Assembly: GCA_963602445.1 (NCBI GenBank)
Contig: CAVCIY010000029.1
Span: 1-24,156, forward strand
DNA from: Alangreenwoodia sp963602445
Lineage (GTDB): Bacteria > Bacillota > Clostridia > Peptostreptococcales > Anaerovoracaceae
Length of the DNA: 24,156 bases
Reading direction: 5' to 3'
The notes under the pieces were generated by a model that worked only from the letters and a program-made list of their open reading frames with translations, was not told the DNA's origin and did not search any database. This document shows positions 1-7,561 of the stretch, piece after piece. Position numbers and translations under genes: made by a program. Positions within the stretch are counted from its first letter, which is position 1; every line of letters begins with the position of its first letter.

Positions 1-1
1 G

Positions 2-202
2 CACGCAGTCAAAGCCCATATCACCTGGACGAGCCAATCCCATGACAGCGTTCAGATTTGCTCCGTCATAATAGCACAAGCCGCCTGCTTCATGTACAAT
101 ACGGGTAATTTCTCCAATGTTCGGATCAAACAGACCGACGGTGTTTGGATTGGTCAACATCAGGCCAGCGGTGTCCTCACCGACAGCCGCCTTTAACGAT
201 TC
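2..202 (-). pseudogene. gcvPB: C-terminal gcvPB fragment of different origin, out of frame with the main gcvPB
   Basis: Minus-strand reading from 202 down to the window edge gives 67 sense codons for glycine dehydrogenase subunit 2. It repeats the region just encoded by the main gcvPB (HEAGGLCYYDGANLN) and then continues into AVMGLARPGDMGFDCV, which the main copy lacks. Over the shared 51 residues I count 44 identities, but the codons differ widely, so this is a homologue and not a recent duplicate. A 25-bp identical stretch occurs at 52-76 and 201-225. The offset of 149 bp is not a multiple of three, so the two parts are out of frame. It could be an assembly or scaffolding join of two related strains, or a real illegitimate recombination; I favour the artefact. 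The rest of the fragment lies outside the window. Confidence 0.75.
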
Positions 203-924
203 AGATTTGCTCCGTCATAATAGCATAAGCCGCCTGCTTCATGTACAAGGCGTGTGATCTCGAGTATATTTTCGTCAAAGATTCCTACAGTATTTGGATT
301 TGTGAGCATCAAACCTGCCGTGTCGTCGCCGAGCGCTGCCTTAAGTGCTTCAAGGTCTACGCATCCGTTTGGCGCGGAAGTGATATTTACTACTTCAAAG
401 CCGCACATAACCGCAGTTGCGGGATTTGTACCGTGAGCCGAGTCAGGGATGATAATCTTTGTACGCTTTGTGTCTTTGCGCTTGTCATGATATTGCTTTA
501 TGAGCATAACGCCTGTAAATTCGCCGTGGGCTCCTGCTGCCGGCTGAAATGTCATATCATCCATTCCGCTGATCTCACACAGATATGTTTTTGCCGTATC
601 AAGTACCTTGCGGCATCCCTTCACCGCATCCTTCGGAGCAAGCGGATGAGTGCCCGTAAATCCCGGAAGTGCAGCCATTTCTTCATTTATGCGAGGATTA
701 TATTTCATCGTACAAGAGCCGAGCGGATAAAATCCGCTGTTTACTCCGTGAACTCTCTTGCAAAGTTCTGTAAAATGACGTGACAGATCTGTCTCGCTGA
801 TTTCCGGAAGCTTAGGAGCCTCAGCTCTTGCAAGATTTTCGGGTACCGCCGTCATCTCCACATCACAAGGCGGAAGAAGACTCATACCGCGGCCGGGTAC
901 ACTCTTTTCAAATATCAGCTTCAT
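193..924 (-). pseudogene. gcvPB: Glycine dehydrogenase (decarboxylating) subunit 2, truncated
   Basis: This encodes the beta subunit of the P protein, the PLP-dependent glycine decarboxylase of the cytoplasmic glycine cleavage system. The 243 residues contain the conserved VNSGFYPLGSCTMKYNP (61-77) and PDSAHGTNPAT (160-170) segments. Full-length GcvPB is close to 480-500 residues. The reading frame stops after DGANLNR, before the region that should hold the PLP-binding lysine, so this version cannot be active as written. The start ATG overlaps the gcvPA stop as ATGA and has a GGGAGGTG ribosome site, so translation is coupled to gcvPA. The truncation coincides with the foreign-looking fragment at the window's left edge. 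The gene may be intact in the real genome if that join is artefactual. Confidence 0.9.
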
Positions 925-2234
925 GCGAGCACCTCCCGTACAATTTCTGCAGTCTTGTCGATAGCTTCCTTTGAAACCTTTTCAGTGCAGCACCAAAGGA
1001 TGCCGCCTTCTACAGGAAGGCCTCCGAGGATGCCTGCATCATCAAGAGCTGCGAGTATTTCGTCAGACTTAGGAATATCTGTTACGAATTCATTAAAATA
1101 ATCACCGTCATAGCGCATGCTTATTCCCGGAATCTCGCAAAGCTTCTTTGCGAGATAATGTGCCTTAGACATAGACTGGCTTGCCGCCTGAGACATGCCA
1201 TTAGGTCCCATTGCGCTCATATAGACATTTGCTATAAGCGTACAAAGTGATTCGTTTGAGCAAATATTGCTGCTTGCCTTTTCTCTTCTTATGTGCTGCT
1301 CTCTTGCCTGAAGTGAAAGAACATATGCTCTGTTGCCTTCGCTGTCTGTAGTTTCACCGACGATTCTGCCTGGGAGCTTTCTCATATATTTTGAGGTTGT
1401 AGTCATAAATCCGAGATAAGGACCGCCGAATCCTATCGGCATTCCGAGAGGCTGGCCCTCACCTACCGCAATATCTGCGCCGCATTCTCTCGGAGTTTTT
1501 ATGATTGAGGCTGCGATTGGATTTATGCCCATTATGTACATCGCGCCTGCGTCATGAACTATCTCTCCGAGTTCCTGTGCATCTTCAAAAAGACCGTAGA
1601 AATTTGGCTGCTGAACATAGAAAGCAGATACATCATCTGTCAGCATTTCCTTGAGTGCATCGATATCTGTGCGTCCGTCCTTAAGCGGAACTACGCGAAG
1701 TGTGTTGTTGCTGCCGTAGCAGTAAGTGCGCATAGTATTTAACACATCAGGATTTGTGGATGCGGAGACAAGCGTAACCGTGCGCTTCTTTGTTCTGCAC
1801 ATAGCTGTGGCTTCACCAGCTGCCGACGCACCGTCGTATACTGACGCATTTGATACATCCATACCGGTAAGCTCGCACATCATTGTCTGATATTCATATA
1901 TATATTGCAATACACCCTGGCTCATTTCTGCCTGATATGGCGTATAAGCCGTAAGGAATTCTTCCTTTGCCGGGATATATTTTACTACGCTTGGGATAAA
2001 GTGGTCATAAGCACCCGCACCGCGAAGGATCGTCTTGTAAGCTGTATTTTCCTCTGCCATAGCACTCAGGATATTTCTGACTTCAAGCTCACTCTTTCCT
2101 TCCGGAATATTTAGCGGTTCATTAAGATATACGCTTTCGGGAACATCCGCATAAAGCTCGCGATAGTCTTTCATTCCTATTTCGCTGAGCATCTCGCGGC
2201 GTTCTTCCGGCGTTGACGGAATATAGCTTCCCAT
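921..2234 (-). CDS. gcvPA: Glycine dehydrogenase (decarboxylating) subunit 1
   Basis: This is the alpha subunit of the two-part P protein. With GcvPB it decarboxylates glycine and passes the aminomethyl group to lipoylated GcvH. The product is 437 residues, the normal length for GcvPA, and starts with the typical YIPSTPEERREML motif. Conserved family blocks follow, such as SVYDGASAAGEA, QPNFYGLFED, GEGQPLGMPIGFGGPYLGFM and LQAREQHIRREKASSNICS. I chose ATG at 2234 because GGAGG sits 8 nt upstream. A TTG at 2258 keeps the frame open but has no ribosome site. It lies about 70 bp downstream of gcvH and overlaps gcvPB by 4 bp, so H, PA and PB are made from one message. Nothing in it looks damaged. 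Confidence 0.96.
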   Translation of the reverse strand: MGSYIPSTPEERREMLSEIGMKDYRELYADVPESVYLNEPLNIPEGKSELEVRNILSAMAEENTAYKTILRGAGAYDHFIPSVVKYIPAKEEFLTAYTPYQAEMSQGVLQYIYEYQTMMCELTGMDVSNASVYDGASAAGEATAMCRTKKRTVTLVSASTNPDVLNTMRTYCYGSNNTLRVVPLKDGRTDIDALKEMLTDDVSAFYVQQPNFYGLFEDAQELGEIVHDAGAMYIMGINPIAASIIKTPRECGADIAVGEGQPLGMPIGFGGPYLGFMTTTSKYMRKLPGRIVGETTDSEGNRAYVLSLQAREQHIRREKASSNICSNESLCTLIANVYMSAMGPNGMSQAASQSMSKAHYLAKKLCEIPGISMRYDGDYFNEFVTDIPKSDEILAALDDAGILGGLPVEGGILWCCTEKVSKEAIDKTAEIVREVLA

Positions 2235-2303
2235 TGTCTTTTCCTCCGGAATTTTCAATCATATAATTTAGCATAAACTAACTCAAAGCAATTCGATTAC
2301 AGA

Positions 2304-2687
2304 TTATGCCTCAGCCTCTGAATCACAAAGTGCTTCATAAGCTTCCGCATCGAGAAGCTCTTCATATTCTGTCACATTTTCCACCTTGATGATCCATGCT
2401 GCATACGGATCTTCATTTATAAGCTCAGGGGAATCAACGAGCTCTTCATTTACTTCCGCTACAGTGCCTGTAACAGGTGAAACAAGGTCACTTACGGCCT
2501 TTACTGACTCAACATCTCCGAATGGTTCGCCTGCTGTGCAGTCGTCGCCTACTTCCGGGAGATTTACGTATACTACGTCATTGAGCTCGCTCTGAGCAAA
2601 ATCAGAAATACCGATCACAGTGATGCCGTCTTCTTCGCGTATCCATTCGTGTGACTTTGAATACTTGAGTTCCTTTGGATAATTCAT
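2304..2687 (-). CDS. gcvH: Glycine cleavage system H protein
   Basis: A 127-residue lipoyl carrier that shuttles the aminomethyl group between the P, T and L proteins. The lipoylation site is Lys63 in GDVESVKAVSDL, the expected GcvH context, and the N-terminus reads KYSKSHEW as usual for the family. The start at 2687 is supported by an AGGAGG 7 nt upstream; the frame stays open 13 codons further up without a ribosome site. The C-terminus is acidic (DAEAYEALCDSEAEA). The gene sits between the gcvT-glyA fusion and gcvPA. No L protein (lipoamide dehydrogenase) or lipoate ligase gene is in the window, so those must be encoded elsewhere. Confidence 0.97.
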   Translation of the reverse strand: MNYPKELKYSKSHEWIREEDGITVIGISDFAQSELNDVVYVNLPEVGDDCTAGEPFGDVESVKAVSDLVSPVTGTVAEVNEELVDSPELINEDPYAAWIIKVENVTEYEELLDAEAYEALCDSEAEA

Positions 2688-2769
2688 AATAATACCTCCT
2701 TTTTTGGTCGAAACGACCACCTTCAATTTATAAAATACAGCGCTTTATCAACTTTTGTTGACATTATAT

Positions 2770-2869
2770 CTGATTTACATTTTCGAAATTCTGTTTTTTC
2801 GAAAATTTATCTCATTTACATTTTCGGAATCCTGCTTTTTTGAAATCTTATCTCATTTACATTCCGAGA
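2770..2869. repeat. 41-bp tandem repeat duplicating the 3' end of gcvT-glyA
   Basis: Two 41-bp units (2770-2810 and 2811-2851) are followed by a partial third that is the actual end of the gcvT-glyA gene. Each unit carries the plus-strand core ATTTACATTTTCG, so the stop-codon context ATGTAAAT appears three times on the coding strand. The first unit also contains an 8-bp inverted repeat, ATTTTCGA (2779-2786) and TCGAAAAT (2799-2806). The repeat fills most of the spacer before gcvH. Confidence 0.85.
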
Positions 2870-5505
2870 ACCTTTATGAAGTTCGAATATGCTTTATCAA
2901 ATTCGTCTCCCGAGAAACAATAACGCATCTCAAGATGCTCTGCGCGAAGCTTTTCCACGTCTCCCGACACATCTGTATTGTGAAGTATGCAGTCAGCCAT
3001 GAGTCCTGCGAGAGCCTCGAAATCTTTCTTTTCAAAGCCGAAGCGTGTCATCTCTGAAACTCCCATACGAAGAGCGCCGGAAGCGGTAAATCCTTCTTCG
3101 TCCGGAGTTGCCTGATAATTTACGATAATATTGTTCTTTTCCAGTCGCTCTGCAATCTCAGCACCCTTGCCGTAGCCTACATCGAGGAGAACCTGATGTG
3201 TCTGGGTGAAATCTATGGCAGGGTCTCCGCAAACGTTTAAGCCAAGCTTGCTTAAGCTCTTTGCAAAATGCTTTGCGTTTGCGATAATTGCCGACTGATA
3301 TTCGTCCTTGAAGCAGTTCATTTCATAAACTGCCATAAGCTGTCCGAGCTGAGTTCCGAGGTGATGATTTGAAACGCTTCCTGGGAATGTACGGCGCTGG
3401 ATAGTTTCCCAAAGTCCGTACTTAAGCTCGTCTTCTGTATAATTTACGCCGATAACGCCTCTCTGAGGACCGAAGAATGTCTTGTGAGTAGAACCTGTGA
3501 CTATCTCAGCACCCTCTTCAAACGGCTTTTGGAAATGGTCGCCTACAAGACCAAGGACGTGAGCCATATCATACATGATAGTTGTATTTAGATTTTGTTC
3601 ATCTACAAATTTTCTGATCTCGGCAACAGGTTCCTTATAAAGAACCATGCTCTTTCCGAAAATAATAAGCTCAGGCTTATATTCTTCGATTACTTTCTTC
3701 GTCTCTTCTACGTCGATTTTATAGATGTTGTCCTTACATACAGGGAAGTTTACTACAGCATTCTTTTCTGTAACAGGATCAACGGCTATATAGTCGTGCA
3801 TAGCTCCCATAGGCTGAGCCGACAGATGTCCGCCCTTGATTATGTGGTTGTTCAGCACATAGCCGAGGCGATTTGGTGTATGCTTGCGGTCGAGTCTGTT
3901 TTTCCAGTCAAGGAGTGCGGAAAATACTACTGTATTTGCCATCTGTCCGCTTGTGACTCTTGTCTCGGCTTCGGTACATCCGAGATATTCGCACATCTGG
4001 TCCGCAAGAAGCTGTTCTACCTCATCTATAAATTTCGTGCCCTGATAATAGAATATATCCTTGTCGTAGAAGGCTTCTATCTTCTTGTGTTCGGCATAAC
4101 GGCATGAAGGATCTGAAGAACTGAGCATCCTGACAGCCATACTTGAAGTATTTTCGGAAGGGATAAGATTTATGCACCTTCTCTGTCTCCATTCGTGATT
4201 TTCTGCGGCTTTATTCAGCAAGTCCACAGCGTCCTTCATGAATTCAGACCTGGGGGGGTTCTTTTTTCCCGTACCGTTTCCGTAAATAAGCGGATGAGCA
4301 TAAGGAGGTGCAAGTGTACTCATGTGGCGAGCCGGAATGACCGCTTCCACACGCTTTCCTCTGATGTCAACTTCTACTTTGTCATCTTCTAATGTATCAC
4401 TGTCTACATAGCATATACCGATAGCTCTCTTTGCAGTCTTTTCTGTAATAATAGTATCTATGCCTTCTCCTTCAGTTACGAAATAAGGGATCATAGTACC
4501 GCTCGTAACCCAGCCGATATGCTTCTCGCCCTTATAAATAGGCATTCCTGCTCTCATTACGCCGCGGCCGAGAAGTGTAATAGGCTTCACGCTGCGCGGA
4601 ACAGCCGACATGTCAGAAAAGTCACGGTTTAGAATTCTTTCAAATGTTTCCTTCTGCTTTGCGAGTGCTTCCTTGCCAACAAAATCGCCTTTGCTTTCGT
4701 TGAAGCTTACGGAGAATTTTGCAAGTGAAACCGCATAAATAGGTATAGGATTTCCGTCGTGATCAACACCCATCTCATGGCCGTAAAGAGGCATCATAGC
4801 TTCAGTTCTGAGTGTGTCTCTCGCACCGAGGCCTGCGGCTCTCGCGCCAAATTCTATAAGTCTGTTCCAAAGCCACTTTGCGTCCTCTGAATGAACATAA
4901 ACTTCAAAGCCGAGCGGTTCTCCTGTATAACCGGTAGTAGCCACAAGTGCTTCGTGTCCCTCCAGTTTCACAATTCCGAGAGAATTTTTCATAGGCTCAG
5001 TAAGAGGATTTCCGTCATTCAGCTTCATCAGGAGATTCTTACTCTCAGGACCCTGTACTGCGATTGAAGCCCAGTCAGAAGTAATATTTCTTAAAGTACA
5101 ATCGAAGTCGCCTATATATTTTTTAAAATGTTCGATATCCTTGTCTGTATTTGACGCATTTACAACGATCATATATCTGTCTTCTTCAAATCTGTAAAGG
5201 TATGCGTCGTCTACCGCGCATCCGTTTTCGTCCTGGATGATGCAGTATTGTGCCTTGCCAAGCTCAAGTCCTGCGACGTTGCTTGTAACTACATGCTGAA
5301 GAAATTCCAGATTTTGCGATCCTTCAACGAGAAGCCTTCCCATATGTGATACGTCAAACAGACTGCACTTACTTCTTGTATACAGATGTTCCTTGATAAT
5401 GCCGTCAGGATACTGTATCGGCATCTCCCATCCGCCAAAATCTACCATGGTGGCACCGGCCTCAACATGTGTGTCATAGAGCTGTGTACGCTTTAATTCA
5501 CTCAT
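2857..5505 (-). CDS. gcvT-glyA: Fused aminomethyltransferase (GcvT) - serine hydroxymethyltransferase (GlyA)
   Basis: One 882-residue frame carries two complete enzymes. Residues about 1-395 are GcvT, the THF-dependent T protein: LYDTHVEAGATMVDFGGWEM at the N-terminus, GLGARDTLRTEAMMPLYGHEM at 225-245, and RGKRVEAVIP near the end of the domain. After a linker of about 20 residues rich in G, K, N and P, residues about 417-882 are a PLP enzyme of the SHMT family, with the PLP lysine at 675 in GSTHKTFFGPQRG and a DMAHVLGL motif. The SHMT half has features (EWRQRRCINLIPSEN, YYQGTKFIDEVE) that look more like archaeal SHMTs than the usual bacterial GlyA. Start 5505 has GAGGAGGAG 9 nt upstream; an upstream ATG at 5544 has no such site. 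The fusion would release 5,10-methylene-THF from glycine cleavage directly beside the serine-forming site. It is first in the gcv operon. Confidence 0.93.
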   Translation of the reverse strand: MSELKRTQLYDTHVEAGATMVDFGGWEMPIQYPDGIIKEHLYTRSKCSLFDVSHMGRLLVEGSQNLEFLQHVVTSNVAGLELGKAQYCIIQDENGCAVDDAYLYRFEEDRYMIVVNASNTDKDIEHFKKYIGDFDCTLRNITSDWASIAVQGPESKNLLMKLNDGNPLTEPMKNSLGIVKLEGHEALVATTGYTGEPLGFEVYVHSEDAKWLWNRLIEFGARAAGLGARDTLRTEAMMPLYGHEMGVDHDGNPIPIYAVSLAKFSVSFNESKGDFVGKEALAKQKETFERILNRDFSDMSAVPRSVKPITLLGRGVMRAGMPIYKGEKHIGWVTSGTMIPYFVTEGEGIDTIITEKTAKRAIGICYVDSDTLEDDKVEVDIRGKRVEAVIPARHMSTLAPPYAHPLIYGNGTGKKNPPRSEFMKDAVDLLNKAAENHEWRQRRCINLIPSENTSSMAVRMLSSSDPSCRYAEHKKIEAFYDKDIFYYQGTKFIDEVEQLLADQMCEYLGCTEAETRVTSGQMANTVVFSALLDWKNRLDRKHTPNRLGYVLNNHIIKGGHLSAQPMGAMHDYIAVDPVTEKNAVVNFPVCKDNIYKIDVEETKKVIEEYKPELIIFGKSMVLYKEPVAEIRKFVDEQNLNTTIMYDMAHVLGLVGDHFQKPFEEGAEIVTGSTHKTFFGPQRGVIGVNYTEDELKYGLWETIQRRTFPGSVSNHHLGTQLGQLMAVYEMNCFKDEYQSAIIANAKHFAKSLSKLGLNVCGDPAIDFTQTHQVLLDVGYGKGAEIAERLEKNNIIVNYQATPDEEGFTASGALRMGVSEMTRFGFEKKDFEALAGLMADCILHNTDVSGDVEKLRAEHLEMRYCFSGDEFDKAYSNFIKVLGM

Positions 5506-5549
5506 TTTTATTTTCTCCTCCTCTGTGATTTTTTTCATAATCATTTTCC

Positions 5550-5630
5550 CAAAAGTTCATATCATGCGATACCTAAAAGCTGCTTTTCATATGCTTCAAA
5601 AGCACATATCACGCAATGCCTTAAAGATGC
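5550..5630 (-). repeat. Two imperfect 34-nt direct repeats in the gcv leader
   Basis: Copies at 5550-5583 and 5597-5630, spaced 47 nt apart, share the plus-strand pattern CAAAAG..CATATCA.GC.AT.CCT.AAAG.TGC. They lie in the transcribed leader between the gcv promoter and the gcvT-glyA start. They do not match the glycine riboswitch consensus. They could be binding sites or repeated RNA stems; no function can be assigned from sequence alone. Confidence 0.6.
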
Positions 5631-5680
5631 TTTACTATGCCTCAAGAAGTTAGGAAAATGTGCTTGTGAAAAATTTAGCT

Positions 5681-5702
5681 AAATGTTAGAATTCCAACAT
5701 TT
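5681..5702. promoter_or_regulatory. Palindrome just downstream of the gcv transcription start
   Basis: AAATGTT and AACATTT flank a GAATTC centre; the single mismatched position becomes a G-U pair in the minus-strand RNA. It lies about 4 to 25 nt downstream of the predicted start of transcription, a usual position for a repressor operator. A very short-loop RNA hairpin is the alternative. Confidence 0.5.
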
Positions 5703-5712
5703 GCACACTTCA

Positions 5713-5741
5713 ATAATATCATCATTATCATGCTGTGTCAA
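5713..5741 (-). promoter_or_regulatory. Promoter of the gcv operon
   Basis: On the minus strand TTGACA (5736-5741) and TATTAT (5713-5718) are separated by exactly 17 nt. This predicts a leader of about 200 nt before the gcvT-glyA start. The matches to the sigma-A consensus are 6/6 and 5/6. It is the only strong promoter seen upstream of the operon. Confidence 0.8.
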
Positions 5742-5780
5742 ACCATAGAAAATATAGAACAATTTTTTTTAAAATCAAAA

Positions 5781-5830
5781 ATACCTCCGAAGCAGATTTG
5801 GGGCAATCGCCCTGTCTGCTTAAGAGGTAT
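5781..5830 (-). terminator. Strong three-part hairpin terminator after hisB
   Basis: Nested pairings ATACCTC/GAGGTAT, AGCAGA/TCTGCT and GGGC/GCCC give about 17 paired positions around an AATC loop. On the minus strand the hairpin is followed by TTTTTGATTTT, so it should end the upp-hisB transcript and insulate the gcv promoter 40 bp beyond. A run of T also follows on the plus strand, so it may act in both directions. Confidence 0.85.
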
Positions 5831-5852
5831 CTCTTTTTCTTAATGAATGATA

Positions 5853-5992
5853 TCACTTGTACCACACGCGAAAATTACTTGTATCACACGCGAGAATTAC
5901 TTGTATCACTTGCGAGTATCACTTGTATCACTTGCGAAAATCACTTGTATCACTTGCGAGAATCACTTGTCTCACACGCGAGAATCACTTGC
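5853..5992. repeat. 22-bp minisatellite, six units plus a partial one
   Basis: Units start at 5853, 5875, 5897, 5919, 5941 and 5963, and an 8-bp piece follows at 5985. Each reads like TCACTTGTATCAC..GCGA, with two variants (CACTTGCG and CACACGCG). TCACTTG recurs inside the unit at spacings of 9 and 13 bp, so it was itself built by duplication. The unit length is not a multiple of three, and short frames over it are chance. It fills the spacer between the hisB stop and the terminator hairpin. Nothing else is seen between 5839 and 6009. Confidence 0.9.
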
Positions 5993-6009
5993 AGCGTTTG
6001 TAAAATTTT

Positions 6010-6597
6010 TTAAAGAACTCCTTTTGTGGAAGGAATTCCGTTTACACGCTCATCTATTGCGCACGCCTGACTGAGTGCTCTTCCGAATGCCTTGAAGCAT
6101 GCTTCCATCACATGATGGTCGTTTTGCCCGTACATTTCCTTGAGATGAATATTCATACGTGCCGCATAACTCATAGCATAGAAAAATTCTCTCACCATTT
6201 GGGTATCCATATCTCCGCATTTTTCGGCCCTGAAATTTACATCGTAGACGAAATAAGGGCGTCCGCCGATATCAACCGCACAAAGGACTAGCGATTCGTC
6301 CATGGGAAGGAAGCAATCTCCGAATCTTGTAATCTGCTTCTTTTCGCCCAAAGCTTCGCAAATAGCCTCACCGAGGACGATTCCTGCATCTTCTATGGTA
6401 TGATGACAATCAACCCAGATGTCTCCGTCACATTTTATATCAAGATCAAAGAGACCGTGTCTTGCAAATCCGCTAAGCATATGATCAAAAAATTTGATCC
6501 CCGTATCCGCATTGCACTTTCCGTTTCCGTCAAGATTCAAAGATACCGTGATATCTGTTTCGTTTGTCTTTCTGTGAATCGTTGATTTTCTGCTCAT
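6010..6597 (-). CDS. hisB: Imidazoleglycerol-phosphate dehydratase
   Basis: This enzyme dehydrates imidazole glycerol phosphate to imidazole acetol phosphate in histidine synthesis. The 195-residue product has the normal length of the monofunctional enzyme, with no HisB phosphatase domain. Metal-binding motifs of the duplicated fold are present: FFDHM, DCHHTIED, and GQNDHHVMEACFKAFGRAL near the C-terminus. The start has AGGAG 8 nt upstream. No other histidine gene lies in the window, so the gene is separated from any his operon. It is read after upp and ends at a 22-bp minisatellite and a strong terminator. Its ribosome site coincides with the last partial unit of a 35-bp repeat. Confidence 0.97.
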   Translation of the reverse strand: MSRKSTIHRKTNETDITVSLNLDGNGKCNADTGIKFFDHMLSGFARHGLFDLDIKCDGDIWVDCHHTIEDAGIVLGEAICEALGEKKQITRFGDCFLPMDESLVLCAVDIGGRPYFVYDVNFRAEKCGDMDTQMVREFFYAMSYAARMNIHLKEMYGQNDHHVMEACFKAFGRALSQACAIDERVNGIPSTKGVL

Positions 6598-6606
6598 ATC
6601 AAGTAC

Positions 6607-6722
6607 TCCTGTCGATTTTTCCTTTGCTCTGAAGATTCAGATTCTGTTGATTTTTCCTTTGCTTTGGAAATTCAGGCTCTGGCGGTCTTTTCTTTGTTTT
6701 AGAAATACAAGCTCCGTCGATC
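6607..6722. repeat. 35-bp tandem repeat that copies the hisB ribosome-binding region
   Basis: Three 35-bp units (6614-6648, 6649-6683, 6684-6718) sit exactly between the upp stop codon and the hisB ribosome site. The minus strand of each unit begins with GACGGAG, GCCAGAG or AACAGAA; the functional GACAGGAG of hisB is the start of the next partial unit. The array appears to have grown by tandem duplication of the junction. A frame open through it is not a credible gene. Confidence 0.85.
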
Positions 6723-7379
6723 TTATTTTGTACCGAAAATTCTGTCGCCTGCGTCACCGAGTCCCGGGCAAATGTAAGCATTTTCGTTCAGGCATCTGTC
6801 GAGCTGGCCTACATAAATCTGCACGTCAGGATGCTCATCCGCAAGTCTGCTAAGTCCCTCAGGAGCTGCAATAATAGCCATGAACTTGATGCTCTTGCCG
6901 CCCTTTGCCTTTATATTGTTTATGGCATCTATGGCAGATCCGCCTGTAGCGAGCATAGGATCTACAACTACCGCGATTCTTTCGTCGATGCTTTCAGGAA
7001 GCTTGCAATAATATTCCTGAGGCTCGTGAGTCTCTTCATCTCTGTACATTCCGATATGTCCGACTTTTGCTGACGGAACGAGTGCGAGAATGCCGCTGAC
7101 CATTCCGAGACCTGCTCTGAGAATAGGAATGACAGCCATCTTCTTTCCTGAGATCATAGGTGCCTTGCACTTTTCAATCGGAGTTTCGATGTCTCTGTCT
7201 TCCGTAGGAAGATCACGAAGTGCTTCATATCCCATAAGCATGGCAATTTCCTCTACGATTGCCCTGAATTCGTTTGTTCCTGTTGCCTTGTCTCTGAGAA
7301 TTGAAATCTTGTGCTTGAGAAGAGGGTGATCAAGAATGGTAACATTTTTCATAGCGTCGAACATTTCTCTGTTGTACAT
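6723..7379 (-). CDS. upp: Uracil phosphoribosyltransferase
   Basis: Cytoplasmic pyrimidine salvage enzyme that makes UMP from uracil and PRPP. At 218 residues it is close to the family length. The PRPP loop is VVDPMLATGGSA (138-149), and the uracil-binding C-terminal block is ICPGLGDAGDRIFGTK (203-218). The N-terminal NVTILDHPLLKHK is also typical. The start at 7379 has AGGAG 7 nt upstream. The gene has its own promoter about 125 bp upstream and probably shares a message with hisB, an uncommon pairing; both are linked to PRPP metabolism, but a functional link is only inference. Confidence 0.97.
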   Translation of the reverse strand: MYNREMFDAMKNVTILDHPLLKHKISILRDKATGTNEFRAIVEEIAMLMGYEALRDLPTEDRDIETPIEKCKAPMISGKKMAVIPILRAGLGMVSGILALVPSAKVGHIGMYRDEETHEPQEYYCKLPESIDERIAVVVDPMLATGGSAIDAINNIKAKGGKSIKFMAIIAAPEGLSRLADEHPDVQIYVGQLDRCLNENAYICPGLGDAGDRIFGTK

Positions 7380-7404
7380 TTTTTTCTCCTGTCATTTCCG
7401 TTCT

Positions 7405-7425
7405 GTATACATTAAGTGTGTATAC
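7405..7425. promoter_or_regulatory. Inverted repeat in the upp leader
   Basis: GTATACA (7405-7411) and TGTATAC (7419-7425) are perfect 7-bp arms around a 7-nt centre, about 25 bp upstream of the upp start codon. It could be an operator or an RNA hairpin. No uracil-attenuation or PyrR-type anti-antiterminator sequence was recognised. Confidence 0.4.
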
Positions 7426-7502
7426 ATTTAGTAAATATGTGATTATGTGATTATATAAATAAGCTTTAAATAAATTTAGCTTTGCCCAATCCCTAATCAA
7501 TT

Positions 7503-7531
7503 ATTATAATGCATCACTAATGATGTTACAA
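7503..7531 (-). promoter_or_regulatory. Promoter of upp-hisB with a palindromic spacer
   Basis: On the minus strand TTGTAA (7526-7531) and TATAAT (7503-7508) are 17 nt apart. The spacer contains CATCA-N4-TGATG (7512-7525), which would lie under RNA polymerase and could be an operator. Confidence 0.7.
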
Positions 7532-7561
7532 GTAATTTCAAATCCGGCGGACAATTTTCAT

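Noticed and set aside
5506..5710. Glycine riboswitch before the gcv operon
   Set aside because: I looked for the conserved GGAGAG, ACCGAAGGGGCAA and CTCTCAGGC-type blocks on the coding strand and found none.
5853..5992. CRISPR-like array
   Set aside because: The 22-bp units are directly adjacent, with no unique spacers of constant length, and no cas genes are nearby. It is a plain minisatellite.
5735..6074. Plus-strand frames rich in TCITRENYLYH-type repeats
   Set aside because: They are translations of the 22-bp repeat; the unit is not a multiple of three and there is no ribosome site.
6599..6781. A 60-residue minus-strand frame between upp and hisB
   Set aside because: It overlaps the 3' end of upp in another frame and then runs through the 35-bp repeat, with no sign of translation.
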